DNA from: Orobanche coerulescens
Lineage: Eukaryota; Streptophyta; Magnoliopsida; Lamiales; Orobanchaceae
DNA: 64,000 bases
Assembly (NCBI GenBank): GCA_033398695.1
Contig: CM065801.1
Coordinates: 52,834,358-52,898,357 of the forward strand
Reading direction: 5' to 3'
Of the stretch, positions 1 through 10,167 are shown in pieces. The notes beneath the pieces were generated by a model that saw only the letters and a list, made by a program, of their open reading frames with translations, was not told the DNA's origin and searched no databases. The position numbers and the translations under genes are program-made. The first letter of the stretch is position 1. Each line of letters starts with the position of its first letter.

Positions 1-295
1 TACGTGCCCTGTTTTTATGTCAAACATCATGTACATTAAATGCCTTACACGACATCTGGACAACTGAATCTCAAAAGCCGCGATGTTTTAATTTGTTTAT
101 TGTTTTAAAACCGCCGTTTCAGGCATTTAGGGTGACACAAATGTCAGAAGTGGGACCGCCTTATATTTTAAACATTTTAATGAATTAGCGTACCAGTTAC
201 ACTGAGTCCATCTTAACCGTTGATTTCAAAAACCGGTTCCCATCCCTTAAAATCTGACCATTCGTACTCTGCAAAACCCTATTTCGCCGCCCAAC

Positions 296-303
296 TATAA
301 AAG
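296..303 (+). promoter_or_regulatory. TATA box upstream of the RT-1 internal ORF
   Basis: TATAAAAG lies about 123 bases before the ATG at 426. This is a good match to a plant TATA box at a plausible distance (predicted start near 330, 5' UTR of about 95 bases). It suggests the ORF inside RT-1 has its own promoter and is not only read through from the LTR. Confidence 0.55.
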
Positions 304-425
304 GACTGAATCTGCAATTAGAGACTCTCTACGCTTTCGGCAAATTTAAGAGTTCTCAAGCAAAAACAGCCTACATACTTTTCTGCATTTTACTGCATAT
401 TACGTGTTTTCTTCTTCACTTTTTC

Positions 426-3400
426 TTGAAAAATCATCAAATGGCTGGACAAACTTCTTCTCCCGCTCTCAAGAAAACCGCAAACATCATCGATGGATGG
501 ATCTTCTCAAGAGTTGTTGTCATTGAACGTCTTCTCGCTGAAACCAATGATGTCGAACCCATGGAGTACATCATCACTCGTCTTCGTCAACAAGGCCTCT
601 ATCGCCTTGGAAGTCAAACCGCTGAGAAGTACGATGCTCATCTGGTTGAGGAATTTTACGTCAACAATGCCGTATGCTTTTTGTCGCTAGCCCAAGGAGG
701 TCACGTTGCTGACATAACCGCTACCATTCAAGGAGTTGAGATCTGTGTTGATAGCGATCTGCTCCAGAATATCTACAGGCTACCCGCTGATGGCCTGACA
801 ATAGATCAACTTGAGACGTTTGGGTCTCAAGCGCTGATAACTAAATTTTATGGGCTGTTCACCGGCTCAACTGTTGTTGACATGGTTCAAACCATCTGTC
901 ACAAAAAGAATTTCTGTCTGCCTTATGTATATTTGCATGATTTTTACTGCAGGATCATTGAGAATCGAACTGGTGCGTTCGAAATGTGTACTAATCTGAG
1001 GTTCAGGATGATGGTGGCAATTCTGACCTGTGAAAAGGTCAACTGGTGCCAGATAATCCTGAAGCGCTTGCAAGAGGAGGTATGCAAGCCTGCTAGCCAG
1101 AAGAAATCATTTGGTTTAATGTTAAACCATATCTTGACGAAATGCGGACTGTCGCAATCCGCTGATGCAAAGAAGAATAGCTCTAGGATATACCTAGGAG
1201 GCGTCCAGCCTACTGCGTATAACCAGAGCACCTTGGTATGCAACCACCCAAAAACCAAACATATGCCAGTTTCTGCAGATCCAAGAGATGAGTCTTTGAA
1301 GTCCCAGGACGTGGAATCTTCAAAGAAGAGAAAAAGATCTCACAGCAAGAAACCCATTGCTGGTGAGAAGCCAAAGAAGAAACTAAGGAGGCTTTCTAAA
1401 GTCAAATCTGCCAAGCCCTCCGAAGAAGTTTCCACCGTGGCTCAACCCACTGAAGAACAACCCCAGGGCCCAACCCCTGTGGAAGAGGTGTCCACTACTG
1501 TATCGACAGTAGATCCTAAGCCTTTGGCGGCTAGGACGGATGATGGGACATCTGCCAACGAGAAAGACTCTAGCGAGTCGGTTGCCCCTACGGAGCCAAA
1601 CGTTACCTCTCCTATGCGGGATTCCACACCCATACAGGATCAATCTTCCTTCGGGGCACCATCCCCTGTAAGGAATCCCACTTCCCTACAGGATCCCACA
1701 CCTGTAGAGGAACCCCTCGCTACAGCGGACCCAAACGTTGTACGCAGTCCCTCCCCTGACACCATTATTCACAAAACCCTTCTCGCTGTCCAGATAGACC
1801 ATGCTTACGAAAGATTTCTGAAATGGAAAGGCTACAGGCTAGCTCCGTATGAAATATTGTACAACTGGAGCGATTGGAGCCAAGAAGAAAGATTTGTATC
1901 AGAAGTGATGGACTCAATGGAAATTGAGGCCCTAATCCGATGGGACAACCCTTTCTGCAAAGAACTGATTGAAAGCCATCTTCTGCAGAAATCTGACGCA
2001 AGGAGGAAAGGTAAGGATAAGTCAGAGGACTCTCCCCCAAATCCAAAGGACGACGATGACAATGACTCAGAGGACGATGATGATGCTTTACAAGCTGGTC
2101 TGAGAATGAGTCATGAAGAGGCTCAAGATAGAGACGCCTCTCCACCAAAAGATGACAAAGGGCCGTCAACTCGAAGCAAGCCCCCTTCGCCACAGCAAGA
2201 GAAAATTCCCGACGAGGAGGAATCAGTCCCTCAAGTCGAGGAAGTAGAAGTAGTTTTGGAACAGGCACCCGAGTCTGCCACCGCTCAAGAAGAAGTAGTT
2301 GTCACTGAAAGACAACAGGAGGATTCAGTCCCTCCTGTATCCATGTCTACCGACGAAACTTCGCAACAGGAAGACTCACAACCCCTTGCCGCCGAACCAG
2401 AACAAGCTGCTCTTGCCCCTTCAACCGTGGAATCCGAGGACAGTGTCGTACCTGAGGATGTCCAACTTAGTTCACGCCCAACCGTGAACCTAAGGAGGTT
2501 GAACTGCTCTGAAGATTTTGCTTAACCAGATTCTCCGATTTCTGCCGCTAGGAAAGAGCGCCTGCGTGCTCTTGGTCTTCAAACTGTATTCATTCAGGAT
2601 GCAGTGAATGCTCTGTCTTCAGTTGAAAAAGCCTTGAATTAGATGCATATTTCTGTCGTGGAAGAGATGACCACTCTACAACATGAAGTTTCTCGAGTAG
2701 TCGAGGCCTTCATTATTTTGCCAGAAGTATTCAAGCAAGCACTGAAAATCATGGAAGACAATCAAGAGCAACTCCTGAAGGAAGAGGCAACCAAAACACG
2801 AATCGCTGAAGCCAAGACCGCATGTGCTATGATCGAAAACAGTTCTCAATTGCGAGCCTACGACAAATGCATCAAGAACATGTCACAAGCACTCTCCTCC
2901 CTTGTAGAAAGAATGACTAACATCGAGACGAAACAGGATGCTGCATTAGAGATCCTAGGACGTCTTGATGACGCCAAAAAGGGGGAAGAAGCAAGCGAAG
3001 CTGCTAGAAGAATCAGGGAAAGGGAATTCGAGGCTGCTCAAGACAGCATCACTGCCGAATTAAACAAGCTAGCCCCTCCCTCCCAGAGTTTTAAGATTTC
3101 AGGCTCCCGACCAGAATTTCATGATCCAAATGTTCCGTGGCAAAACCTAATCCAAAGACCTTCTGAGATTCGTCTGCCGACCAACCGCCATCCCACTGCC
3201 GATGAAGTGAAGCAATGGAGGAAGAACGAATTGATGAGATACTTTGTTAAACTCATCAGGGAATCCGCCATCTTCAAGAACTATAAAACTTTAGCAGAGG
3301 CCGCAGACAAATTTACGAAGATGCTAGAAGAAGGAAAACTCCCTCTCAAGATCGAGATGAAATCCAAACACAAAAGAGGAGATCGGATCACCCATCCAGA

Positions 3401-3542
3401 AGACTGGATTCTTGCCTTTGATAGATCCTATGAAGGAAGAGCTATATACCAGGATCGAGGCAACGATTCCCTACAGAACTGGTGGCGTGGTACCGAGAAT
3501 GATCCAGGGAGAAAGCCATGGAGACATGCGGACTATAGATAG
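426..3542 (+). pseudogene. Large non-canonical ORF of a copia-like element, broken by two in-frame stops
   Basis: One reading frame of 1039 codons runs from the ATG at 426 to the TAG at 3540-3542. It is interrupted by TAA at 2523-2525 and TAG at 2640-2642; the 38 codons between them remain in frame and protein-like. Residues 1 to about 280 form a compact domain resembling the unnamed N-terminal domain of plant transposon-associated proteins. Then come a Lys/Arg-rich segment (about 295-325, possible nuclear localisation signal), a Pro/Thr/Glu-rich linker, a second small Trp-rich domain (about 455-515), and a long acidic stretch. The part after the stops looks like a coiled coil (about 740-900) followed by a basic, Trp-containing tail. 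I see no zinc knuckle, protease, reverse transcriptase or integrase. The function is not known to me. A TATA box and a poly(A) signal flank it. Both stops could be C-to-T changes of Gln codons. Confidence 0.6.
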
Positions 3543-3628
3543 GAGCTGAAATCCTTGTATATTAGTTTTTGTTTTTGTAATTTTTCCTTCGAAACAGCAA
3601 ACCATGTACTCAATTTATTTTGAATATC

Positions 3629-3634
3629 AATAAA
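3629..3634 (+). terminator. Poly(A) signal AATAAA after the RT-1 ORF
   Basis: AATAAA stands 87 bases after the stop codon at 3542, in a T-rich region. With the TATA box at 296 it outlines a complete transcription unit of about 3.3 kb inside the element. Confidence 0.5.
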
Positions 3635-3993
3635 AGTGTTTGTTTGTCTTGAAAGATTACAACTCGTAATATACTGTTTTGATGTATGATTACTTAAATT
3701 GTTTGATAACAATCTCAAGTATAGAAACTTGATTGAAAATTAAGCTGTACGAACTAGTCTACGAACAATTCATGATTTCTGTTGTAAGCTTAGAATACAT
3801 TGTAAGATTGTGCCTGCGCGCCAATCATAAGCTTAAGTTGTAAAAGTCCTTAGTCAGATCGAACTACTTTGGCGAGATTCATTAAATAGACTAAGTTGCT
3901 GAAAGACAGACCTTTTGACGAAAGACCAAGAAATCTGCCAGAAGTCATCAAGAAGACTTGAATGTTAGAAAGTTAAAGTCTTGGCAAATTGTC
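3635..3993 (+). other. Non-coding spacer of RT-1 before the polypurine tract
   Basis: AT-rich sequence with no ORF of note. It ends with the copia-type polypurine tract at 3994-4003. Nothing else is recognised. Confidence 0.5.
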
Positions 3994-4007
3994 AAAAAGG
4001 GGGAAAT

Positions 4008-5023
4008 TGTTGGGAAAACAAGAACCCTGTATCGAAACAGCCGGGATATTCAATCCCTGTATCGAATAGTATTTGATAAGAGGTTTTGACATATATGCCA
4101 ATACGCATACAGTAAAGGAAATTGTATCGAAGTGTTGAGGCATCTACCTGTATCGAAGACCTGTCTCGAATCCAGCATATAGTGGAACCCTTCAGTACAG
4201 CAAAGAAGTCTTATAAAGACCAAGTATGGAAACTGTCTCGAATCACCAATACAGTTATATTCCATACAGCTCTCAACAGGACAAGAAGGAATCTTCAGAA
4301 GTCAAGTCCCGTTGAATAAAGAAGTATTTAAATACTCAAGGATAAAGTATTTAAATACTGTCAGTCAACAGATCTTCAAATCCCGCTAAATCCGGATCGT
4401 GCTTTTAATCCCGTTGGAACGGAATCTTGCTCAACGGATACATCTCAATGGATATATATTTTAGAGACTATATATATCTCATGAAGGCATTGAAGATCAG
4501 TTACCGAAACCAAAAATCATTCAAAGCTATCAAGTTATCATCAGAGCAAAATATATCTCCAAGCTTACTGCAACTCAGATAAAAGAGATATGCAGTGCTC
4601 ATCCTTTTGAACAACACTTCATCAGCTACAAGCTCATAAAGTCAAAGCTCTTGTTCACTCTATGTTCTATACTTTGAACAAACCCAGATCAGCCCTGTGT
4701 GGACTGAGGAAGACGAAGCTTCAGAACTCTGTGTGAAGAAGTTAGTCAAGCTTTAGCTCAAACCAATCTGTGTGAACGGTTGAAGCTAAGATCTTTATAT
4801 CAATCTGTGTGAACGATATATTGATTGTATAACTGTTATAATTACGTAGTTGTGTACATAGTAATTATAATAAACATTTAATCCTGTGTGGAGGACCAGT
4901 GGACGTAGAGGGGTTTACCTCGAACGACTTTAAACACTGTGTTATTTACCTTGAGTTTTTACTGTTTTATTTACTGTGATTATTTAAGTATACACTGTAC
5001 ACCTAGTTGCTGTATCCACAACA
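4008..5023 (+). repeat. 3' LTR of element RT-1
   Basis: A 1016-base LTR with short inverted ends (TGTTG and CAACA), directly after the purine tract AAAAAGGGGG. It contains TATA-rich blocks near 4449-4475 that may be the promoter core, and several copies of the word TGTATCGAA in its first 250 bases. The last 250 bases repeat CTGTGTG-AAC words. It has no coding content. Confidence 0.75.
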
Positions 5024-5083
5024 ACTTACTATATCTAAGACTTCCGCTACGTACTCAAATTTAAAATCAGTACAGCTTGTTGT

Positions 5084-5800
5084 TTAAACTACTTCCCAAG
5101 CTGTATCCAGTATACTTAGTGGCCAACAACTTTCACCGCACTTGTTTTGTACATATGGTGCCAAATCCCTCAACCTACGTGGTGGCGACTCCAGGAAACT
5201 GAGTAGATCCTCAAGAACATACCGACAGCAACTATCCACATTATCTTTAATCCGGCTTACTTCGGGGCTAAAATAAGTGCTAAGACAGCTGAGAGAATCA
5301 TTTTCTTGGGATTTTGTGCCAAGAACAGACCCTACCTTTTTGCCGTTGGGCGTCATGAACCAAACCCCACCACTACTTTGAAATCTATTCAAGTAATCCT
5401 CAGAATCAGTAGGATCACCAGGAGGTTTTGCTATTGATCGAACTGACTCCGCCACATTAACAACTCTACGTAATTCATCAAATTGCAAATCTGTAATTCC
5501 TTTCATTTTTTGAACAAAAGCATCTTCAAAAATATCTTCCCATATATCCGAGTCTTCGCCTAAGACAAGCTCGCGAGTCCTTTTCCAAGGCAACTCAATC
5601 TCGGAACCAAACACACTCTTCAGCCACTCTAAACTACCTTCTAAAACCTGTTTACTATCCATGGTTTCCCTGATCAACTTCTCAGCCAAAGAAAGCTCAG
5701 ACCCACTGCCAACCACATCAATCAAGTACCTTCCGCTAATCTTGCTCGTGATCTCCTTCCCACAGTTCCTCGGCCAATCAGAGCACGTCTTGATACGAAT
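5084..5800 (-). pseudogene. COG1: COG1 (conserved oligomeric Golgi complex subunit 1) relic, central part
   Basis: The open frame reads from about 5797 (Thr-Cys-Ser-Asp-Trp) down to the stop near 5084. It resembles the middle of plant COG1, the Vps51/67-family subunit of the eight-subunit COG tether that returns vesicles within the Golgi. Recognisable stretches include SGRYLIDVVGSGSEL, LEGSLEWLKSVFGSEIELPW, FEDAFVQKMKGITDLQFDEL, GGVWFMTPNGKKVG and RDLAPYVQNKC. The frame loses similarity after the KC residues and ends about 60 bases from the RT-1 LTR. The COG1 first exon lies at 6530-6773 in the same orientation, but the several hundred residues expected between the two parts are absent. This is a partial, non-functional copy. 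The family call comes from memory of the plant protein, not from a search. Confidence 0.75.
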
Positions 5801-5849
5801 TATCGTATAAGTCAGACGTAAATTCGCCGGAAAATGCAGCGGAAATTAA

Positions 5850-6140
5850 TAAAAACTATGCGGTTCGGTTCCGGTTTACTTAATAAAAACTATGCGGTTC
5901 GGTTCCGAAAAAACCGTGAAAAAACTATGTTTAATATAATATAATATAATATAATATAATTTTAATAAAATAAAATATAATATAATATATTCCGTCTGAA
6001 CCATACAAAATTAGTTCCGGTTCGGTTCCGGTTCGGTTCGGTTTCTATGCGGTTCGGTTCCGAGTCGGTTCGGGTAAAAAACCCGGCAAAACCGAACTGC
6101 GAAAAAACTATGCGGTTCGGTTCCGGTTTCTGTATTTTTA
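5850..6140. repeat. GGTTCGGTTCC simple-sequence block inside the COG1 relic
   Basis: Many tandem and interspersed copies of GGTTCGGTTCC/GGTTT, with ACTATGC spacers, fill this stretch. It may be an expanded intron repeat. It is split by an AT-rich tract (TAATA repeats) at about 5933-5990. Confidence 0.8.
5933..5995. repeat. (TATAA)n low-complexity tract
   Basis: Repeated ATAAT/TATAA units lie within the GGTTC-rich block. No function is implied. Confidence 0.8.
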
Positions 6141-6291
6141 TCCCCGGAAACGAAAAGTCTCAGGCCTACTTATTTTCTCTTTCCCATTAATATAATCAAC
6201 CCCAATTGAGACCACGAATTCAACTTTATCATCAAAAAACAGAGCCCATAATGCAAATAAGAAAAAGGAACATCCAATTTAAGTATGCTTG

Positions 6292-6524
6292 TCCGATTTT
6301 AGTCCTCTAAGTATACAGTTGTTTGATTTTGGTCCTTTAAGTTATAATACTGTCCAATTTTGGTCCTTAGTCGGAGAGTGTACTTCACATGCCTTTTTCT
6401 AGTCGACTCTCTTTCATCGCAGGACCAAAATCGGACACATACATCTATAAAGGACCAAAATCGGACAGAGCGTCAATAAAGGACCAAAATCAAACACATA
6501 CATCTATAAAGGACCAAAATCGGA
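6292..6524. mobile_element. Fold-back / MITE-like element with about 47-base inverted ends
   Basis: The left end starts TCCGATTTTAGTCCT and the right end finishes AAAGGACCAAAATCGGA. Each arm holds further copies of TTTGGTCCTTT or its complement, so the 233-base element can fold into a long hairpin. It sits where the COG1 first exon stops being readable, so it probably inserted into or beside that exon. I did not identify a clear target duplication. Confidence 0.65.
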
Positions 6525-6529
6525 TTTTT

Positions 6530-6773
6530 CTCCAGAGATGGACTCGCAGGATGACTTCATGATGACAATGGAGTCCGCAGAGTCGATGAGATCACGGTAG
6601 CGGTTTCCGACCAATTGGCAGAGTTCCTCACTCTTAGCTTGGATCTACTTCCGGGTGGTAACCTCGACATTTCGGATTTCTGATATGGGTTTCATTCGGA
6701 ACAGAGACTCGGCATCCTGATTCCAAGGGACACCGCCCGTGGCAGGGCGATTTTGGTTGGGGGTTGTGGACAT
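6530..6773 (-). pseudogene. COG1: COG1 relic, first exon with an in-frame stop
   Basis: Reading from the ATG at 6773-6771, the frame encodes the COG1 N-terminus with its conserved words [32 protein letters not shown] and SISG. COG subunit N-termini of this type carry the Vps51/67 signature and pack with other subunits of lobe A. Codon 43 (6647-6645) is TAG, where a Gln or similar is expected after ThrArgLys. The reading then continues in frame to about 6530, where the fold-back element begins. With the distal fragment at 5084-5800 it shows a dead, internally deleted COG1 copy. The stop in coding sequence argues against an unannotated intron. Identification rests on recalled family motifs. Confidence 0.75.
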
Positions 6774-6800
6774 TGTTGCCTGCTGAAGAAATAGGGTAGT

Positions 6801-6801
<1 letters not shown>

Positions 6802-6825
<24 letters not shown>
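6802..6825. repeat. (TA)n microsatellite
   Basis: About 12 TA dinucleotides, 29 bases upstream of the COG1 relic start codon on the minus strand. Confidence 0.95.
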
Positions 6826-6831
<6 letters not shown>

Positions 6832-6872
6832 ACATACAATTTATTTACATATAAAAAATACATAGAAACTAA

Positions 6873-7720
6873 TCCATACTTAATATTAAAAGAGAGTCGC
6901 AAAAAAAATTAAAGAGACACGTATCATCTTCACATTATTTCTCTTTTTTAAAAATCTTAAAAAAATAGATTTAGTTTGGGAGGGAATAGAGGGTTATTCC
7001 ATATATAATGTCTACCCATTAAAATTTTTCTCTCATTTATTTTTATTTTTAACTCAATAGTTTAAACAATTATAACTTTTTCGAATCAATATTATTTTTG
7101 ATAAAAAAATATATCAAATTAATTCTTACTTCTTACTCTCTAATTTGACATCCATATAGTGTATATATATATAAAGTAATTTAAATATAATAATAATATA
7201 TTAGATGATTAAAATATTTCCATATAAAAATATTAGAATATTGAATAAAATATATATTTTTAATTTATTTTCATAGTTTGTACTTTAACAATTATTTGAT
7301 TTTTCAGAATTATTTTGTTCTGATTGTAAAATAATAAAATAATTATATTAATGCCAAATCATATAAAAAATTATATTAGTAAGAATATGGGTTGAATACT
7401 TTTAATGAAAGTTGATAATAATAAATATAATTTAATTTATTATTTATAAAATTAGATATAAGACTCATATTGTCCTACATGAAAAATAAATACATATGCT
7501 TAATTAAATTATGATTTTCGTATCATGTGCCCTTAGATCACATGATAAGAATTTATAAATAAAAACAAATTAAATAATAGTGTATGTATATGTGTGTGTG
7601 TGTGTATTGACTCATGTATATTTTACAAAAATTTTACAATATTATTGAAATTCAATCACATATTACTAATATAATAAAATATGTAATATTACGCCGTGCA
7701 TCGCACGGGAGAACATCTAG
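6873..7720 (+). mobile_element. Non-autonomous Helitron
   Basis: The 3' end shows the full Helitron signature. A hairpin CCGTGC-ATC-GCACGG (7694-7708) is followed 8 bases later by CTAG (7717-7720, matching CTRR), then a T. The likely 5' end is A followed by TC (TCCATACTTAATATTAAAAG, from 6873), which fits insertion between A and T without target duplication. The 848-base body is very AT-rich with no Rep/helicase ORF, so it depends on an autonomous relative. The 3' end is firm. The 5' end is an inference from its position and its TC start. Confidence 0.65.
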
Positions 7721-9395
7721 TTACATTTATAACACAATTTAAATATATAGGTCAAAACATGATCACGATATTTCAACTGCTGAATAATAGTATCTACAAT
7801 TCAGTTACCAAATAAAAATCCTGTATTATCTTCCCTACCAAAAGAGCGCATAACATATCAGATCTATTTTCTCCCTCCTGTCTTCTTTGCCGTATACCCT
7901 CTCCCTCGTCTTCAAATCCCATAAACCTCCAGACAAAACTTCTATGTTCTGATCGGCGGTTGTATGACATCGGAACTCACCGAGAAGGCGGACGACCGAC
8001 GGCTAGGCTTCTCAATTTAGATCAGAGGTTCATAAAACTATGATGTAGAAGGACTCATCTTCAACAATTCTATGGCAGGATTTTAGCGCTCGAATTTTTG
8101 TTGCTTTCGTTGGTTGTTGTGGTTGTAGCAAATGTTCATTCACCAAATTTGTCGAAAAATTCCAGATTCAATGTGTTCTGTAAGTATTTATCAATAAAAC
8201 TGGAACACACATGTGGATACTTTTTCAACGAAATTTTGTTTACTCAAATACATATGAACGGATACCTGTTGTTAATGTACATTTCTTCTTTACTATGGAA
8301 TAAGAATTCGAGAAACATAAGTTTGGATATTTCTGGTATTGAATATTTGTTTGCAAAAAATTTTTGATTGTTGCTCATCATTCTACGGTATTTAGTAATG
8401 AAAATGATTCCAGAAGTGAGGATACTTTCGTTATATGAATTGGTTACCAGAATATATAGTTTTAGATACTCAAGTTACATTAAATTTCTTGATGGTACCT
8501 AATTTTTTAATAACTTTTGTTTACTAAGTACGAGCAAAAGGATAAGTACATAGCTTGAATTTATTGGTTTTTGTTGTTGTGGTTTGTAGTGAATGTTCAT
8601 TCGTCAAATTTGTTGAATATTTTTAAATTTAATGTACTTCGTTGTCTTTGCCACCTCCACGCACTACAAAGAATTTTTTGGTTACCGTTTATTATTTGGT
8701 TACCCTATTGCTCGTTAAATGGATACCATTTATTTTATCATTATGATGTGGTGGATACTTTTTATATAATTTGATTGCCTTATTTAATTTGTATAGTTAC
8801 CCTTCTTGATTCATTAGATTAGTATGAGGGTTACTAGTTTAGCACATTAATCTGAGACGATTTTCCTAATCTGCATTTCAAGTAGCCGAAGAACCCAAAC
8901 AATTGTCCGACAGTAACCAAACAAATATTGGAGCATAACCAGAAAAAGATTGATATTGTTATGAAGTACACAAACACGTATTGCAATTTTACAAATAATA
9001 TAACCATCGCAACAGACTTACACAACCATGTTGTCTAGTATTTATACAAGCATTATAAAATGAGAAATCTATTTCAACCGTCTGAACAAAATATTGGGAA
9101 GAAGTATCCAAAATCCTGTAATCGAGTAGCCATATGGTATCCTTAAGAATCTGACTTGCATAATGACATATATGTCAAAATCCAGTACAACCTCAAATTC
9201 AGTTAGTTCTAGCGAATCTTGAAAGTGTCGAATCGGAACGCACCCAAAACCATCGTGATTGAGAAACTCCGAAACATGACTTAAAATAAAAATGTTATCA
9301 ATATTGCAGATCTGGAAAAAAACAAAACGAATGGATCAGGTAATTGGTTCTGAGTTGGTACATTTAGTTTCGTCCGACGATTTTCTTGGCTTATT

Positions 9396-9835
9396 TTTTT
9401 TTTCTTACCAGTTTTTTGTACTTTGCCTCTTCTGATTTGATCCTGGATTTTCTTTGGTTCTATGATTTCTCGATACAATTAGTTTCCTGTCGATGATGTT
9501 TACTACATCATATCTGTGCTGGTGTGTGTGTTTGTGTGTATGTGTGGCTGTGTGCATGTGTGTGTATCTGTGTTGTCTGTGTGTTCTGAGGAAGGAGACA
9601 CTGGCATGGTTCATTTATACATAATGATTTCCTCGATCTTGTTTTCGGGTTTGGATTCGTTATTTTGAACTGATCTCCAAATCTTATTTCGAAGTTTGGT
9701 TTTCTTTGTCCTGGCTTTATTTCTTAGCCCCGGGGCAGCTGTATTTCATTTCTTACCAGTTTTTTGTACTTTGCCTCTACTCAAACAATGCTTTTTCTTC
9801 TTCTTCAGTTTGGATTTGATCCTAGATTTTCTTTG
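9396..9835. repeat. Diverged direct duplication (about 70-90 bases, two copies)
   Basis: TTTCTTACCAGTTTTTTGTA followed by CTTTGCCTCT and then TTGATCCTGGATTTTC appears near 9396-9460. It recurs near 9748-9835 with a 26-base insertion (ACTCAAACAATGC followed by TTC repeats). Confidence 0.7.
9518..9590. repeat. GT-rich microsatellite
   Basis: Imperfect (TG)n with T and A interruptions over about 70 bases. Confidence 0.85.
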
Positions 9836-10167
9836 GCGCTGCGTACTACTCATTAAGGTAATTGCTTCTAGGATTTTTTTGTACAGTTATTTTCGTAGGC
9901 CAGGTTATGGGATATAGTTCCTCTCTACTTCTCAAAAAAATATTGTTTTCTGGCTAAGGAGCGTATTTTGTAATAGGAGTTTTTTTTTCTGCGACGACTG
10001 TTTTGTGAAATGAAATGCAGGTTTTTTTGGGAGTCTGTGAGATTATGTCGTGAGTAATTACATTATTTTATTTGAGATTGGGGTTGTATTTTTTTATTAG
10101 AGGTATATAGACCGGCAACCTTGTGACCGAGAGGACTCCTTGGGGGACGATTACGACTCCTTAGAAG

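Larger units (their letters stand above)
1..5023 (+). mobile_element. Element RT-1: 3' part of a copia-like non-autonomous LTR retrotransposon
   Basis: The right end is a typical LTR (4008-5023, TGTTGGG to CCACAACA) preceded by a purine-rich tract, AAAAAGGGGG, at 3994-4003. That arrangement is characteristic of plant Ty1/copia elements. The 5 bases after the LTR (5024-5028, ACTTA) are the expected target duplication, but the left LTR lies outside the window, so this cannot be confirmed. Between the window start and the LTR there is no gag-pol, only one long non-canonical ORF (426-3542). The element is therefore non-autonomous and would depend on a partner's enzymes. Element K at the right end of the window has a similar design in the opposite orientation. 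Confidence 0.75.
7721..10167. other. Unclassified AT-rich intergenic DNA
   Basis: There is no convincing gene here. The words GGATAC and GGTTAC recur between about 8200 and 8850, and their complements recur between 8900 and 9140, as if on two arms of a larger inverted structure. Two segments resemble each other: about 8095-8180 and 8568-8640 (both contain GTTGTGGTTTGTAG-like and AATGTTCATTC words). All ORFs are short and have no recognised motif. This may be the remains of a DNA transposon with subterminal repeats. It ends at the LTR of element A. Confidence 0.4.
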
